From positions 2,422,119-2,486,118 of the forward strand of contig ML976656.1 of the NCBI GenBank assembly GCA_010015655.1: a stretch of 64,000 bases of DNA, in the 5' to 3' direction. Below the pieces are notes generated by a model. That model was not told where the DNA came from. It made no database searches and worked only from the letters and a program-made list of their open reading frames with translations. Both the position numbers and the translations under genes were made by a program. Of the stretch, positions 54,385 to 64,000 are shown piece by piece. Source of the DNA: Bimuria novae-zelandiae CBS 107.79. Taxonomy: Eukaryota; Ascomycota; Dothideomycetes; Pleosporales; Didymosphaeriaceae. Numbering within the stretch: position 1 is the first letter of the stretch; every line of letters starts with the position of its first letter.

Positions 54385-55705
54385 GGTACCACACTGGCGG
54401 TTGTTCCACGTCTGCTGGTGAGCGTTGGGGTCAAATTTTGCACGAGGCTGACGCAATCAACGCCAGCGCTTCACTCTTTGTCTGCTAATTTCCGCGACAA
54501 CGGGGCCGATCCGGTTGATGAATGGGACAGCAGATGCAACCCAGTTGATAAAAGGGATAGTAGACACCTCAAGGAGGTCGAGAGCCTACCCGGATGGGCG
54601 CGGGTACAATGTTCGAGCGGATACAAGTCTACACGGTAAGAAGCATAAACAAACACGCCGCCATCACCCGTGGAGCCAGGCAGGTGTATTGTGGGAGAAG
54701 AGCTATGCAGAACTAGTGCATTGGGGAGGTCCATTGTATATGTAGGGCGTCCGGCCAGTGGAGGCTTGGGTCAGTGGAAAACTGGAGCGTATGAAACCAA
54801 CGCTGTAAAGAGCAAGGATCCTTCGATGACGCCGCCGGCCCTAAATCAGCTCCATTGCCACACAACGAAGAACGTGGCGAGGCACTCGCCCTAATGTGAC
54901 ACAGCGGAAAGCCTCATGCTTGTCAGCGGGCCACTGAGAAGTCTTTCATGGGACTGTCTTCGCGGATGCAATTTAGTAGCTGTGTGCTCGCTCCTCTGGG
55001 CTTTGCTTCATCCCATGCACTGGCGCCCGTCAACCCACAAGCTTGGCCGTGTTGATCTGCCGTGCGCGAGTCGTCATTGCACTTTACCCTCTGGTGCTAT
55101 TCCGAGCCTGCGCCCTGCCAGACCCGCGTGCTGGAATTCTGGAATTCAGGGACGCTGGCCGACGGCGCGATCCATGGGCAGAGGCCACCCAGCGCGCTGT
55201 CATGTCTACAAAAAGCAAGCAGCGCCCTGAGCGACCCATCCGTCTGCGAGAACCACAAGCAACCATCAGCTTGTGCCCGTAGCTGAAGGGAAGTGCTATA
55301 GTACATCAGGGGAGCCCCAGCAAACCTCACTACAACAGACCTTTCTCTCGAAATTCTTTGGTGCGCATGACGTACCACTTTTATCGATACCGACCATCCC
55401 AGCATCTGCACACTTCTCGAAGGGGAGAAAGCAACATTCGAGGCTGACTGACACTTTCACAACCATCCTGCATTGCAACCTTTGAGGAATCCTCGCATTC
55501 CGTAGAATAAGTTGTACTGCATCTAGCTCTTTCAGCCCACGCGCCACGTACCGCACCTCTAGCCACGAGCCGTCTCGTAGCTGGCGCATGCGGCTTACGG
55601 CTAGTGTTACCCCCCAACGAGACCGTGACTCGGATGCCTCAGCAGCCAATATATTCGATAAATCGTCCGCACACGTTTACGACCGACTGAGCACCGCAGT
55701 GGACC
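54385..55705. other. Intergenic, no recognised gene
   Basis: 1.3 kb between two divergent genes. A near-duplicate pair (GTTGATGAATGGGACAGCAG / GTTGATAAAAGGGATAGTAG) occurs at about 54513-54563. No protein, RNA or larger repeat is recognised. Confidence 0.5.
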
Positions 55706-57921
55706 ATGGCTGCATTAAACTTCTCCGAGGTTGCCGGCTCCGCTACTAGCTCTAAAAATCTTATCAATCTATTGAGAGGGCACGTCAGCTCCTTTCGCGT
55801 CCCCATTCTAGCCTGTCATTCCTACCACGACCCATGTTGTGCCGCGTGGAGCGCTGTTTATGCGTACCTGAAAGCACTTGCATTATTCCATTGATACACG
55901 CTGACCGTGACTCCGCTTTAGGTGGCCGAACACCTCACTACTTCCTACCCATCTTATCGAAAAAGGCTCGCGCAAAGTCCTCCGGGATCATTCGATAGCG
56001 TTTCCAGCGTTGCTGTACGGTCCCGATAATGGAGACTTGAAAGTAATGCGCCTAGCAAAAATGTCAAGCATCGAACGGTGCTAAGAGTTATGCCAGTTAC
56101 GCCGTTCTCTTGCATCCTGGCTTACGAGCTTCTACCAGCCTCGGGTGCCTATTTCCGAAGAGCGAATTTCCATTACTGGCGGAGCATCACAGAATCTCGC
56201 GTGCCTACTCCAGGTGTTCACTGATCCCGTGTACACGCGAAATGTCTTCATCGTGGCACCTGCCTACATGCTAGCTTTCAGAATCTTCCAGGACAGCGCA
56301 CTGAAGCTCCGAGCAATTCCGGAAGACGAAGGAGGTATTGATATTGAGTATCTGAGAAAGGCTTTAAGAAATAGCGAAGCGAGCCATGATCAGGTGAGTT
56401 GTACTAGCATGAACAACACATAGTTAGACCCAGGTTCTTCTGACTCGCTCGTTCCACGGTGTACGAAGCTACCTCGGTTTTCTTCTTCTTTGACCTTGTG
56501 TCATAATTGCTCTTTTTCATCACTAGCTTGCGTGCTACTTCACGAATCACCAAAGAGCGGTTGACGCATCGCTTTGCACCGGGAGATGGCTGACTTTATC
56601 ACAGCCTATCAAGCCTTCACGACCGTGGGGAAAGTACTATCGTCATGTCATCTATGCGGTTCCCACATTCTCGAATCCGTCGTTCAAAACTATGACACTA
56701 AAGCGAAGAGAGGAGTTAGTCCGACTGGCGCGGGAGTACGATGCTCTGATCATCACGGATGATGTATACGACTTCCTCCAATGGCCCGCAAGCCTTTCGA
56801 CCAAGACCCTATCTCTTGACAAAGCCATCTTGCCTAGGATTGTCGACATCGATAGCTATCTCGATAGAGGTGCAGAAAGAGAAGGCGCTGATGGGTTCGG
56901 TAACGCGGTCTCGAACGGCAGCTTTTCGAAAATCGCAGGTCCGGGTCTCCGCACCGGATGGTGTGAAGGAACCAACAAGTTGGCATTTGGCGTGTCTCAA
57001 ACGTATGTGGCTTCCCTTCATACTCCCAGCAGATAGTGGTGGTTGTAACACGTTCGTAAGCCAGAGACCATTGTGAAGCGTTCTAGAGCGTAACACTATG
57101 GGCTGTCTATTGTGGAGACGTTCAATACGTGTCAGAATTCTACGATGACTGTTAACGTGGTTACAGTGGCTCAACTCGGTCGGGTGGTGCGCCTTCGCAG
57201 CTCGCCGCTACCTTTCTAGCAGAGATGATTGCATCGGGGGATCTGCAGCGTCATGTCTACGAGACTTTGCAACCTGCCTATGGCAGGCGTTATCAGAAGA
57301 TGGTAACAGCGATTAATCGGGAACTAATTCCGCTTGGTGCACGATTGCCGCAGACAGATCGAGACGTTGTAGGAGGTGCGTCATCACTCCTGGAAGGTAA
57401 ATCAGGCGTGGTTCTTAATCAAAACAGGATATTTCATATGGCTTACACTTCCTTCTGGGCTGAAAAGCGCTGTCGTTGTCCAACGCGCCCAAGAAGAGGA
57501 GAACGTTGTTGTTGCACAGGTGTGAAATGTCTCAAATCCAACCTGGCTGTACTAATGGCTACGCGTAGGGCGAGATTTTCGAAGTGCCGGGTGACACAGA
57601 ACATGCTCATTTCGAAAATGATATAAGGTCGGTCCCCGCCATGTCTCAGAGCCACTGCAGCAATGCGGCGTAATGTATATTGCGTGCCTTGACCACCGCT
57701 GTGTCTCGGGCATAGAGCTCTCGGGCAAATCCTGCTTACAGCGTACTAATCTCAGTAGACTCTGCTTTGCTTGGGAGGACGAGGATGTACTTGCTGAAGG
57801 CATTGAACGCCTCGCACGGGTGATTCGCACGCTCCAGAGTGAGCAAAAAGACGGGGTTGCACATTCGGCACAGTCCCCGATGCACCATGCCACCGAGGCC
57901 GCTACGAAGAAGTTCTGGTAG
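55706..57921 (+). CDS. PLP-dependent class I/II aminotransferase
   Basis: Fold-type I aminotransferase of the fungal valine-pyruvate/aminoadipate-like group. Eight exons (55706-55779, 55922-56042, 56097-56393, 56605-57002, 57167-57375, 57428-57519, 57569-57627, 57756-57921) join to 471 residues. Landmarks: INLLRGWPNTSLLP, ISEERISITGGASQNLACLL, VIYAVPTFSNPSFKTMTLKR, ALIITDDVYDFL (PLP-binding Asp/Tyr) and SFSKIAGPGLRTGW, where Lys at about 273 forms the Schiff base. A conserved Arg-containing C-terminal domain follows (GYFIWLTLPSGL, RLCFAWEDEDVLAEGIERLA). The first intron appears to start with GC. Four introns exceed 120 bases, longer than most in this window. Substrate cannot be told from sequence. 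Confidence 0.88.
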
Positions 57922-59617
57922 GATCATGGCGAGGCTGAGGCGGATCCAGATGTCCGATGCAGGCGTGCTCAAGCGCAAGTATGGCTACATTTTCAGTCTC
58001 GCGCGGGATGGGGAATGTAAAAATGCCTGCAAAGTGCTGTGATTGGCTACCCATTAAACAATAATAGGCGCATTTAAGCACCCGGGATCTACGTAGGCAA
58101 TGCTCGCATATCGTGCTCCTCCAATCTCGCGCCTGAAATGAAAATTCTTTGTATAAATCCGCGAGCGTAAGCGCTGTCATGGTGGGGTGCGCCGAGTGGA
58201 CGAAGTGTGGGCCTACACACTGATTATCAGGACACTGGCGCGTGGAGGAGGTGCAGTGCTACAGTCGCACAGAGTAAGCCCAGAGATGCTCGGACATTGG
58301 AATAGGCAATGCAGATGGCAGAATGGGGTGAGAGGGTGCCCTTCGCTCGTGACAGCTTCCCAAGGGCGTTAGGCGTAAGGCTGCCCTCTAGGGCTTCAAC
58401 GTCCGTCGCATCGTGAAATTGAGGGGTGCGGCGAAGCTTCTTTTCCCCGCGGGTTTGTACAGTATCTTAGGCCTGAATGGGGCGTGTGACATCTGACCGA
58501 GTGAGTTGTCCGGCGGCACATGCATCCATCTGCCAACTGTGGTGTTGACTCATTCAAGCAATTCTTGACCGAATCTGTAGGCTCTTGCCGATGTGCTGGC
58601 GGCCCGTCGCCTCGCCATGGCCTCTTCCCGCGGAAACAGTGCCTGGCACTGAAGCGCTCACCTAAGGAAAATCTCCTGAGAAGCCAGTGATATCGTGTTA
58701 AACGGGCGGACGTTGGGGTGACTGAGACGCCTTGCTGTTTCAAGCGGCACCCCTAGCGGCCGATCTGCTGAGGCGCCGCCATCCTGGTTATCCCACAGAA
58801 CGACACTAACCCTCACAGAGCCTTTCGAGATCCACTCGACTGGCTGGCCCACGGCCTCTGCTTGTTTCACGCCCGCCAAATGATTGGGAAAGCTACTTAC
58901 TAACGTCCCTGCAAGCTAAACCCTGGGTGAGCGCCTGTCGCCCTTTGGCGCATTCCTGGCTGCCCCCTCAGGACGCCTCGGTGCTGGGTGGGATGGCTCT
59001 GTGTCCTCATCATGGCACGCAAGAGAGCGATGGGTTGGAAGCTGAAGTGAATGGATCAGCGTGCGTCAATGGGGGTGGTGACGCGGAGAAAGAGCATTGG
59101 TATAACATGAAGACTCCGAGTATAAAATGCCAATGCGATGCCGGTAGTCAAGGGGCCAGACAACAGCGAGAAACGTATGCCGACCACAAGGAACTTGAAA
59201 CAAGGAGGTTTGGAAACGCACCTGCCCATTGGCGCGAACTTACACTCGCCTCAGTGAGTCCAGCCTAATCTCTTTTTGCCTCCGGTGATCGTCTATATGA
59301 ACAACGTCCGCCGTTCCCCTTGTCCTTCACGCCTTTTTTTGGTTGCTCAATTGTGTTGTGCTATTTTCTTCCTTTTGGCTTCATTGTGACAGTCATTCCT
59401 TCATTGTCGCCTTTGGATTTACAATGCACTGTGTTTTTCTATAAGGCACCTACCTTCACTCGTTGCTACAACAACCCAAGCCTTTTTACATTTCGCATTC
59501 CACACTTTTACACCACAACAACGCGTCTCTGCGAGACACTGACTTCGTTCCTCAAAGTTCCAACAATCCTTCAAACAAATTTTAACCTATTCCCGACTTC
59601 GTTTCCTCGCCATCATC
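57922..59617. other. Intergenic; long promoter region of the glucanase gene
   Basis: 1.7 kb without a recognised gene. TATAAAA occurs at 59121-59127. The last 300 bases before the start codon are strongly pyrimidine-rich on the plus strand, typical of highly expressed fungal genes with long leaders. Confidence 0.5.
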
Positions 59618-61996
59618 ATGGTGGCATTCAGCGCTTCAGCGCTCCTCCTCACGCTGCGCGTGTTCCTTTCAGCAACCCCATCTTCTGCTGCGCCGGTCGC
59701 ACAGGCAGATGCTCCGTCAACAGGCGCGGCCTCTGGATACTGGCTTCCCGAGCTTGCTTCGAAGGGCCAAGGCAAAGCGGCATTCAACGAGAACCCCGAC
59801 AGCTACCTAGTCTACCGGAACGTCAAAGACTTTGGAGCTGTCGGTGACGGCGCGGCCGACGACACTGCCGCAATCAATAAGGCTGTTGCATCGCTAACCA
59901 AGGAGTCCGGTGACTCTGACGTCCGTTGCGGTCTCGGCTGTGACTCGACCACGATCACCCCCGCTGTAGTCTACTTCCCGCCCGGTACCTACATGATCAG
60001 CAAGCCCATCATCCAGTACTACTACACTCAATTCATCGGTGATGGCAAGCAAATTCCTACTCTTAAAGCTACTGCTTCGTTTGAGGGTATGGGTCTCATC
60101 GATGCCGATCCTTACATCGAGGGAGGGAACGGCGCCAATTGGTTTACCAACCAGAACAACTTCTACCGCTCCATCCGCAACTTTGTCATCGATATCGCGG
60201 ACACCAAAGCAGCTGCCGGTGTGCACTGGCAGGTTTCCCAAGCCACTAGCATTCAGAACGTGGTTTTCAACATGGCGCCGGCTGACACTGAGAACGGCAA
60301 GGCACAGAAGGGTATCTTCCAGGACAACGGCTCGGGCGGCTTCATGACCGACCTCATATTCAACGGTGGCGGCATTGGTGCCTTTCTCGGTAGCCAGCAG
60401 TACACCACCCGCAACATGACCTTCAACAAATGTGGTACCGGTGTCTTCATGAACTGGAATTGGCTCTGGACCATGAAGTCGAACACCTTCAACGACTGCC
60501 AGGTCGGTCTCGATATGGCAAATGCTCCTGAAAATCAGACTGTCGGCTCTGTTCTCCTGTTGGACAGCAAGTACTCCAATACTCCTATCGGTGTCAACAC
60601 TTCTTTCTCCGAGACCAGCATCCCTGTTGGTGGTGGTACTTTGATCATCGACAACGTTGACTTCTCCGGTACCACGACTGCCGTCCAGAGCCACACGGGT
60701 CAAGAACTACTCGCTGGTGGACAACTTGTCAAGAACTGGGCCCAGGGTAACGCTCTTGCCTCTGGTGGTACCCAAGGTCGTGTCCAAGGTGACATTCAGA
60801 ACGGACCCACCAAGCCCCAGGCCCTTCTTGGCGAAGATGGCGGTATCTTTGAGCGTAGCAAGCCCCTCTATGAGAACGTTCCTGCTGCTCAGTTTGTTAG
60901 CCTCAAGACCTGCGGGGCGAAGGGTGACGGTAAGACCGACGACACCAAGGCTCTACAAGCTGCCATCGATGGCCTCCAGGTCGGTCAAGTCCTCTGGATC
61001 GACCACGGTGCCTACATCCTCTCTGACACTGTCGTCGTCCCTGCTGAGAAGAAGATCAAGATGGTCGGTGAGACCTATCCTCTCTTAATGGCTACCGGCC
61101 CCAACTTCGAAGACGAGGAAAACCCCAAGCCGTTGTTCCAGATCGGCAAGCAGTCCGGCGATAAGGGCGCGTTTGAGATGTCTGACGCCATCGTCACTAC
61201 CAAGGGCGCTGCCCCTGGTGCTATCCTGATGGAGTGGAACATCAACGCCGAGAATGGCCAAGCTGGTCTCTGGGATGTTCACTTCCGTGTCGGTGGTTTC
61301 CAAGGTACCGAGCTCCAGTCCGACACTTGCAGCAAGCAGAACGGCACCGCCCACGACGCCAACCGCAAGTGCATCGGTTCCTTCATGCAGCTCCACATCA
61401 CCAAGAGCTCCAGCGGCTACTTCGAGAACGTCTGGCTCTGGACTGCCGACCACGAGCTCGACCTCAAGGACCACAACCAGATCGACATTTACAATGGTCG
61501 TGGCATGCTCGTCGAGTCGCAGGGACCCGTCTGGCTGTATGGTACCGCGTCTGAGCACTCTGTCCTCTCCCAATATCACTTCCAGGGTGCGAAGAACGTC
61601 TACCTCGGTGCCATCCAGACCGAGACGCCTTACTACCAGCCCAACCCCAACGCCCTTCAGCCTTTCAAGAAGAACGACAAGTACTTCGACCCTGACATGA
61701 ACGCCAAGTCTGACAAGACGGCCTGGGCTGTCCGCATCATCGAGTCGGACAACATCTGGGTTTACGGCGCGGGTACCTATTCATTCTTCCAAGACTACAG
61801 CCAGAAGTGCGTGTCGGAGAACAACTGCCAGGAGCACATCAACGAGATCGACAAGAAGTCAACCAACATCAACATCTTCGGTCTCTCGTCCAAGGCATCG
61901 GTCAACATGATCACGCAAGATGGCGAAGGTGTTGCCAAGGACTCCGACAATCGGTCAAACTTCTGCGCTACGCTCGGTATCTTTGCCCAAGCGTAG
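59618..61996 (+). CDS. Secreted exo-beta-1,3-glucanase, GH55
   Basis: Hydrolyses beta-1,3-glucan (laminarin, fungal wall glucan) from the end. Intronless, 792 residues, normal for GH55. A signal peptide occupies about 1-24 (MVAFSASALLLTLRVFLSAT). Two pectate-lyase-3-type beta-helix domains each open with the same motif: VKDFGAVGDGAADDTAAINK at about 68 and LKTCGAKGDGKTDDTKALQA at about 428. Other family stretches: PAVVYFPPGTYMISKPI, FYRSIRNFVIDI, VFMNWNWLWTMKSNTF and ENVWLWTADHELD. Cysteines near the C-terminus (CVSENNCQEH) are also typical. Codon use is C-ending and regular, suggesting strong expression. The enzyme is expected outside the cell, for nutrition or wall turnover. Confidence 0.95.
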   Translation: MVAFSASALLLTLRVFLSATPSSAAPVAQADAPSTGAASGYWLPELASKGQGKAAFNENPDSYLVYRNVKDFGAVGDGAADDTAAINKAVASLTKESGDSDVRCGLGCDSTTITPAVVYFPPGTYMISKPIIQYYYTQFIGDGKQIPTLKATASFEGMGLIDADPYIEGGNGANWFTNQNNFYRSIRNFVIDIADTKAAAGVHWQVSQATSIQNVVFNMAPADTENGKAQKGIFQDNGSGGFMTDLIFNGGGIGAFLGSQQYTTRNMTFNKCGTGVFMNWNWLWTMKSNTFNDCQVGLDMANAPENQTVGSVLLLDSKYSNTPIGVNTSFSETSIPVGGGTLIIDNVDFSGTTTAVQSHTGQELLAGGQLVKNWAQGNALASGGTQGRVQGDIQNGPTKPQALLGEDGGIFERSKPLYENVPAAQFVSLKTCGAKGDGKTDDTKALQAAIDGLQVGQVLWIDHGAYILSDTVVVPAEKKIKMVGETYPLLMATGPNFEDEENPKPLFQIGKQSGDKGAFEMSDAIVTTKGAAPGAILMEWNINAENGQAGLWDVHFRVGGFQGTELQSDTCSKQNGTAHDANRKCIGSFMQLHITKSSSGYFENVWLWTADHELDLKDHNQIDIYNGRGMLVESQGPVWLYGTASEHSVLSQYHFQGAKNVYLGAIQTETPYYQPNPNALQPFKKNDKYFDPDMNAKSDKTAWAVRIIESDNIWVYGAGTYSFFQDYSQKCVSENNCQEHINEIDKKSTNINIFGLSSKASVNMITQDGEGVAKDSDNRSNFCATLGIFAQA

Positions 61997-62836
61997 AAGC
62001 TTCAATCATGACCTTTTCTTCCCGTTTTTGATTTTAACGCGAGACGCCTTGACGGGTCTCGCTGAGCGATTCCAGCATATAGACTTCACTTCTATCCCTC
62101 TCTCGCACGACTCCTGCTGGACGAGCAGAGACAGGGCCCCTTTTTGTATCTACCTTTCTTACTCTCGCTCAAAACCCTTCGTGTCACGCGAAGCATCTTC
62201 TAGGCATGGCGAGAATGGACGCAGCAAAGCATATGTTATACCCGACTGGCGGCGTTTAGGTGGTGGAATCTTGTATAGGCACCGGTTTGAAGGTTGCCTG
62301 ATGGAAGCGTAACAAAGCGTTTACCTGAACTGAATTTGAAAAATTGAGTGCACAATGTCTTGCTCATATGTATGAATGGATTACTGTGATTAATGGTTGA
62401 CTGCCTGACTTGCTTTATTGACTGGTGACTGTACTCAGCATGCGATACGATCTGAACCACACGAAACTTATGCGATAATCATAGATAGAAAATATCGCTC
62501 CAGCTTGTTGCTTCATCGAGAAGCTTTTGTGCTCACCTTCACCTTCTCCTTCACCGCGAACCATGGTTCCGTCCCCTCCTTCAACCCCTCAACACCAACT
62601 TCTCGTCAAATCACATCATCACCACCACACGGCTGCCTTGGGGCACGTGTTTTGAAGCCTAGATAGGTAGAGAGACGGTTCATCGAGACACGAGGGCTCC
62701 AACCGAACACCTGCGGTACGCTTCCACCTGCCCCGCGCCCTCGCCTAAACCTGCCCCGCTAAATTCGCGTCCCGAAAACTTCAATGAAGGCCTCTAACTC
62801 GACCTTCCTTTACGACCTTCCACACGGACTTACAGC
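61997..62836. other. Intergenic region
   Basis: 3' flank of the glucanase gene and leader of PUS7. No other gene is recognised. Confidence 0.5.
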
Positions 62837-64000
62837 ATGTCGGAGCCTTCTGACATCGACTCGCGACCTGCAAAACGCGCGCGTCTCGAGGAACCCGCTG
62901 TTCCTGCCGCTGCCGCCGCAGATCTTACGTCTTCTACAGCTCCGACCGCAGCGGACGCGCTCCCCAAAGCTCCAATCCCCGCTGACCGGCCCGCGAACGA
63001 TAGCAGTGTTGAGCGCGAAAGTAGAGCCGGTATAACGGAGTATGTGCACCCGGACAACCTGGGCTTTTCGGGCGTGTTGAAGCAGCGGTATACCGATTTC
63101 TTGGTCAATGAGATTGGGCTTGATGGGGAGGTCTTGCATTTGCGGAGAGCGAGCATAGAAGGAAAGAACGATGCAGGGAGGAGACGCAATGAGGCTGTCG
63201 TTGCTGAGGAGAAAGCAAAAGGCAATAAGGAGAGGAAGGTGGAGGCGGTAACCGAAAGCGGACCGGTCGCGAAGGTGAAGCATGAGGAGAGCGTGGTGGA
63301 TGAGACGACTACGGCGAGTGGGACGGGCGCTCGGAAGGAAGACGGCTCGCCTCCAGTGACGAAAGCTGCGAATGGTACACCCAAGGACACGACAGATGGT
63401 CATGAGGTGGTGCAGTTGCAGAAGGAGGAAGAAGTTGAGGTTGCCGACGCGGATCTCGCGACTCTTCACGAGATCTTCGGCGAGCCTACCACGAAAGAGA
63501 TCGTAGCTCTCGTTCGCGCGATACGAAGGAAAGAGGATCGCAAGGCCAAAGACTTCAGACCCGTCATCGCACCTCCCATCACCGATAAGGACGTCCGCAC
63601 ACGCGCACATCAGTCGCTACGCCGCATATTTCCCAACCTGCTGGAAAGTTCCATGGAGGCCGACCAGTCCCTGCGCATAAAAGCGGTTCCGCCCAAGGAG
63701 CGCAAGGGGAAGAACAAGAGGGACAGAAATGACCGGACCAACGGCCGCGACGCTGGTCCGGATCGCCGCAAAGGACAGCTTGCGTGGGAAGAGCTGGGCG
63801 GCGAATTTTTGCATTTCACGCTTTACAAGGAGAACAAGGACACTATGGAAGTGATTGGTTTCTTGGGTAGCAAGCTGGGCGGAGGTAAAAACCCGTTCAG
63901 TTTTGCAGGCACAAAAGACAGGCGAGCCTGCACTGTCCAGCGCGTATGTGTCAAACGACAGACTGCCGAGCGCATGAACCAGTTGAATAAGGTGCTTTAT
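62837..64000 (+). CDS. PUS7: Multisubstrate pseudouridine synthase Pus7 (TruD family), 5' part
   Basis: Isomerises uridine to pseudouridine in tRNA, U2 snRNA and mRNA. The window ends inside the gene after 388 codons with no intron. The start MSEPSDIDSRPAKRARLEEP is basic, nuclear-localisation-like. GFSGVLKQRYTDFLVNEIG is the conserved TruD opening. A long lysine/glutamate-rich insert follows (about 100-220), as in fungal Pus7. HFTLYKENKDTMEV and KNPFSFAGTKDRRACTVQRV come last; the Asp in AGTKD is the catalytic residue. The C-terminal TRUD insertion lies beyond the window. Confidence 0.93.
   Translation, partial: MSEPSDIDSRPAKRARLEEPAVPAAAAADLTSSTAPTAADALPKAPIPADRPANDSSVERESRAGITEYVHPDNLGFSGVLKQRYTDFLVNEIGLDGEVLHLRRASIEGKNDAGRRRNEAVVAEEKAKGNKERKVEAVTESGPVAKVKHEESVVDETTTASGTGARKEDGSPPVTKAANGTPKDTTDGHEVVQLQKEEEVEVADADLATLHEIFGEPTTKEIVALVRAIRRKEDRKAKDFRPVIAPPITDKDVRTRAHQSLRRIFPNLLESSMEADQSLRIKAVPPKERKGKNKRDRNDRTNGRDAGPDRRKGQLAWEELGGEFLHFTLYKENKDTMEVIGFLGSKLGGGKNPFSFAGTKDRRACTVQRVCVKRQTAERMNQLNKVLY

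Noticed and set aside
59894..60703. 269-codon minus-strand frame
   Set aside because: Antisense of the GH55 gene, a by-product of its C-ending codon bias.
62810..63610. 266-codon minus-strand frame
   Set aside because: Antisense of the Pus7 coding sequence, whose catalytic and N-terminal motifs are clear on the plus strand.

Overview
The window is nuclear DNA from a filamentous ascomycete, most likely a dothideomycete. The protein set points there: fungal-only families (DUF8004-like, GH55, an Upc2-like Zn2Cys6 factor, Ssh4, an F-box-like protein with a DWDFY motif). So do the many GT-AG introns of about 45-60 bases, the GC-balanced gene space, and AT-rich repeat islands carrying nonsense changes of the kind left by repeat-induced point mutation (RIP). 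Exon boundaries below were placed by eye from splice consensus, reading frame and remembered family conservation. No alignment or transcript data were available.

Layout. 1-2140: a RIP-decayed Fot1/pogo transposon with matching inverted ends. 2.8-18 kb: a dense housekeeping block of Mtr10-type karyopherin (-), SmE (+), 5-formyl-THF cyclo-ligase (-), Rot1 (+), an F-box-like/possible nucleotidyltransferase-fold protein (-) set among short repeats, a coiled-coil membrane protein with a 39-residue repeat (+), a UCH37-type deubiquitinase (-) and an alternative NADH dehydrogenase (+). 18.9-20.55 kb: an AT-rich island with two solo LTRs, a fold-back element carrying telomere-like hexamers, an assembly gap and a TAA microsatellite. 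22.3-24.2 kb: a Zn2Cys6 regulator (-). 24.2-28.5 kb and 31.5-36.3 kb: long stretches with no convincing gene, on either side of transportin/Kap104 (-). 36.3-38.0 kb: Ssh4 (+). 39.3-41.5 kb: two decayed genes. 42.1-45.4 kb: a small secreted SnoaL/NTF2-like protein, a second NTF2-like protein, and a MOSC-domain gene whose open frame overlaps the second one tail-to-tail. 46.1-54.4 kb: Lhs1/Orp150-type ER Hsp70 (-), sideroflexin (-), DUF8004-like protein (-). 55.7-57.9 kb: a PLP aminotransferase (+). 59.6-62.0 kb: GH55 exo-beta-1,3-glucanase (+). 62.8 kb to the end: 5' part of PUS7/TruD (+).

I see no biosynthetic cluster, tRNA, rRNA or CRISPR array. The genes are mostly independent housekeeping functions: nuclear import (Mtr10, Kap104), RNA processing and modification (SmE, Pus7), ER folding (Rot1, Lhs1), mitochondria (NADH dehydrogenase, sideroflexin), ubiquitin and sorting (UCH, Ssh4). 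The less ordinary signals are the repeat-associated DWDFY gene, the fold-back with telomere-like repeats, the coding poly-C tract with the antisense overlap at 43.7-44.4 kb, and two introns that appear to use GC donors.
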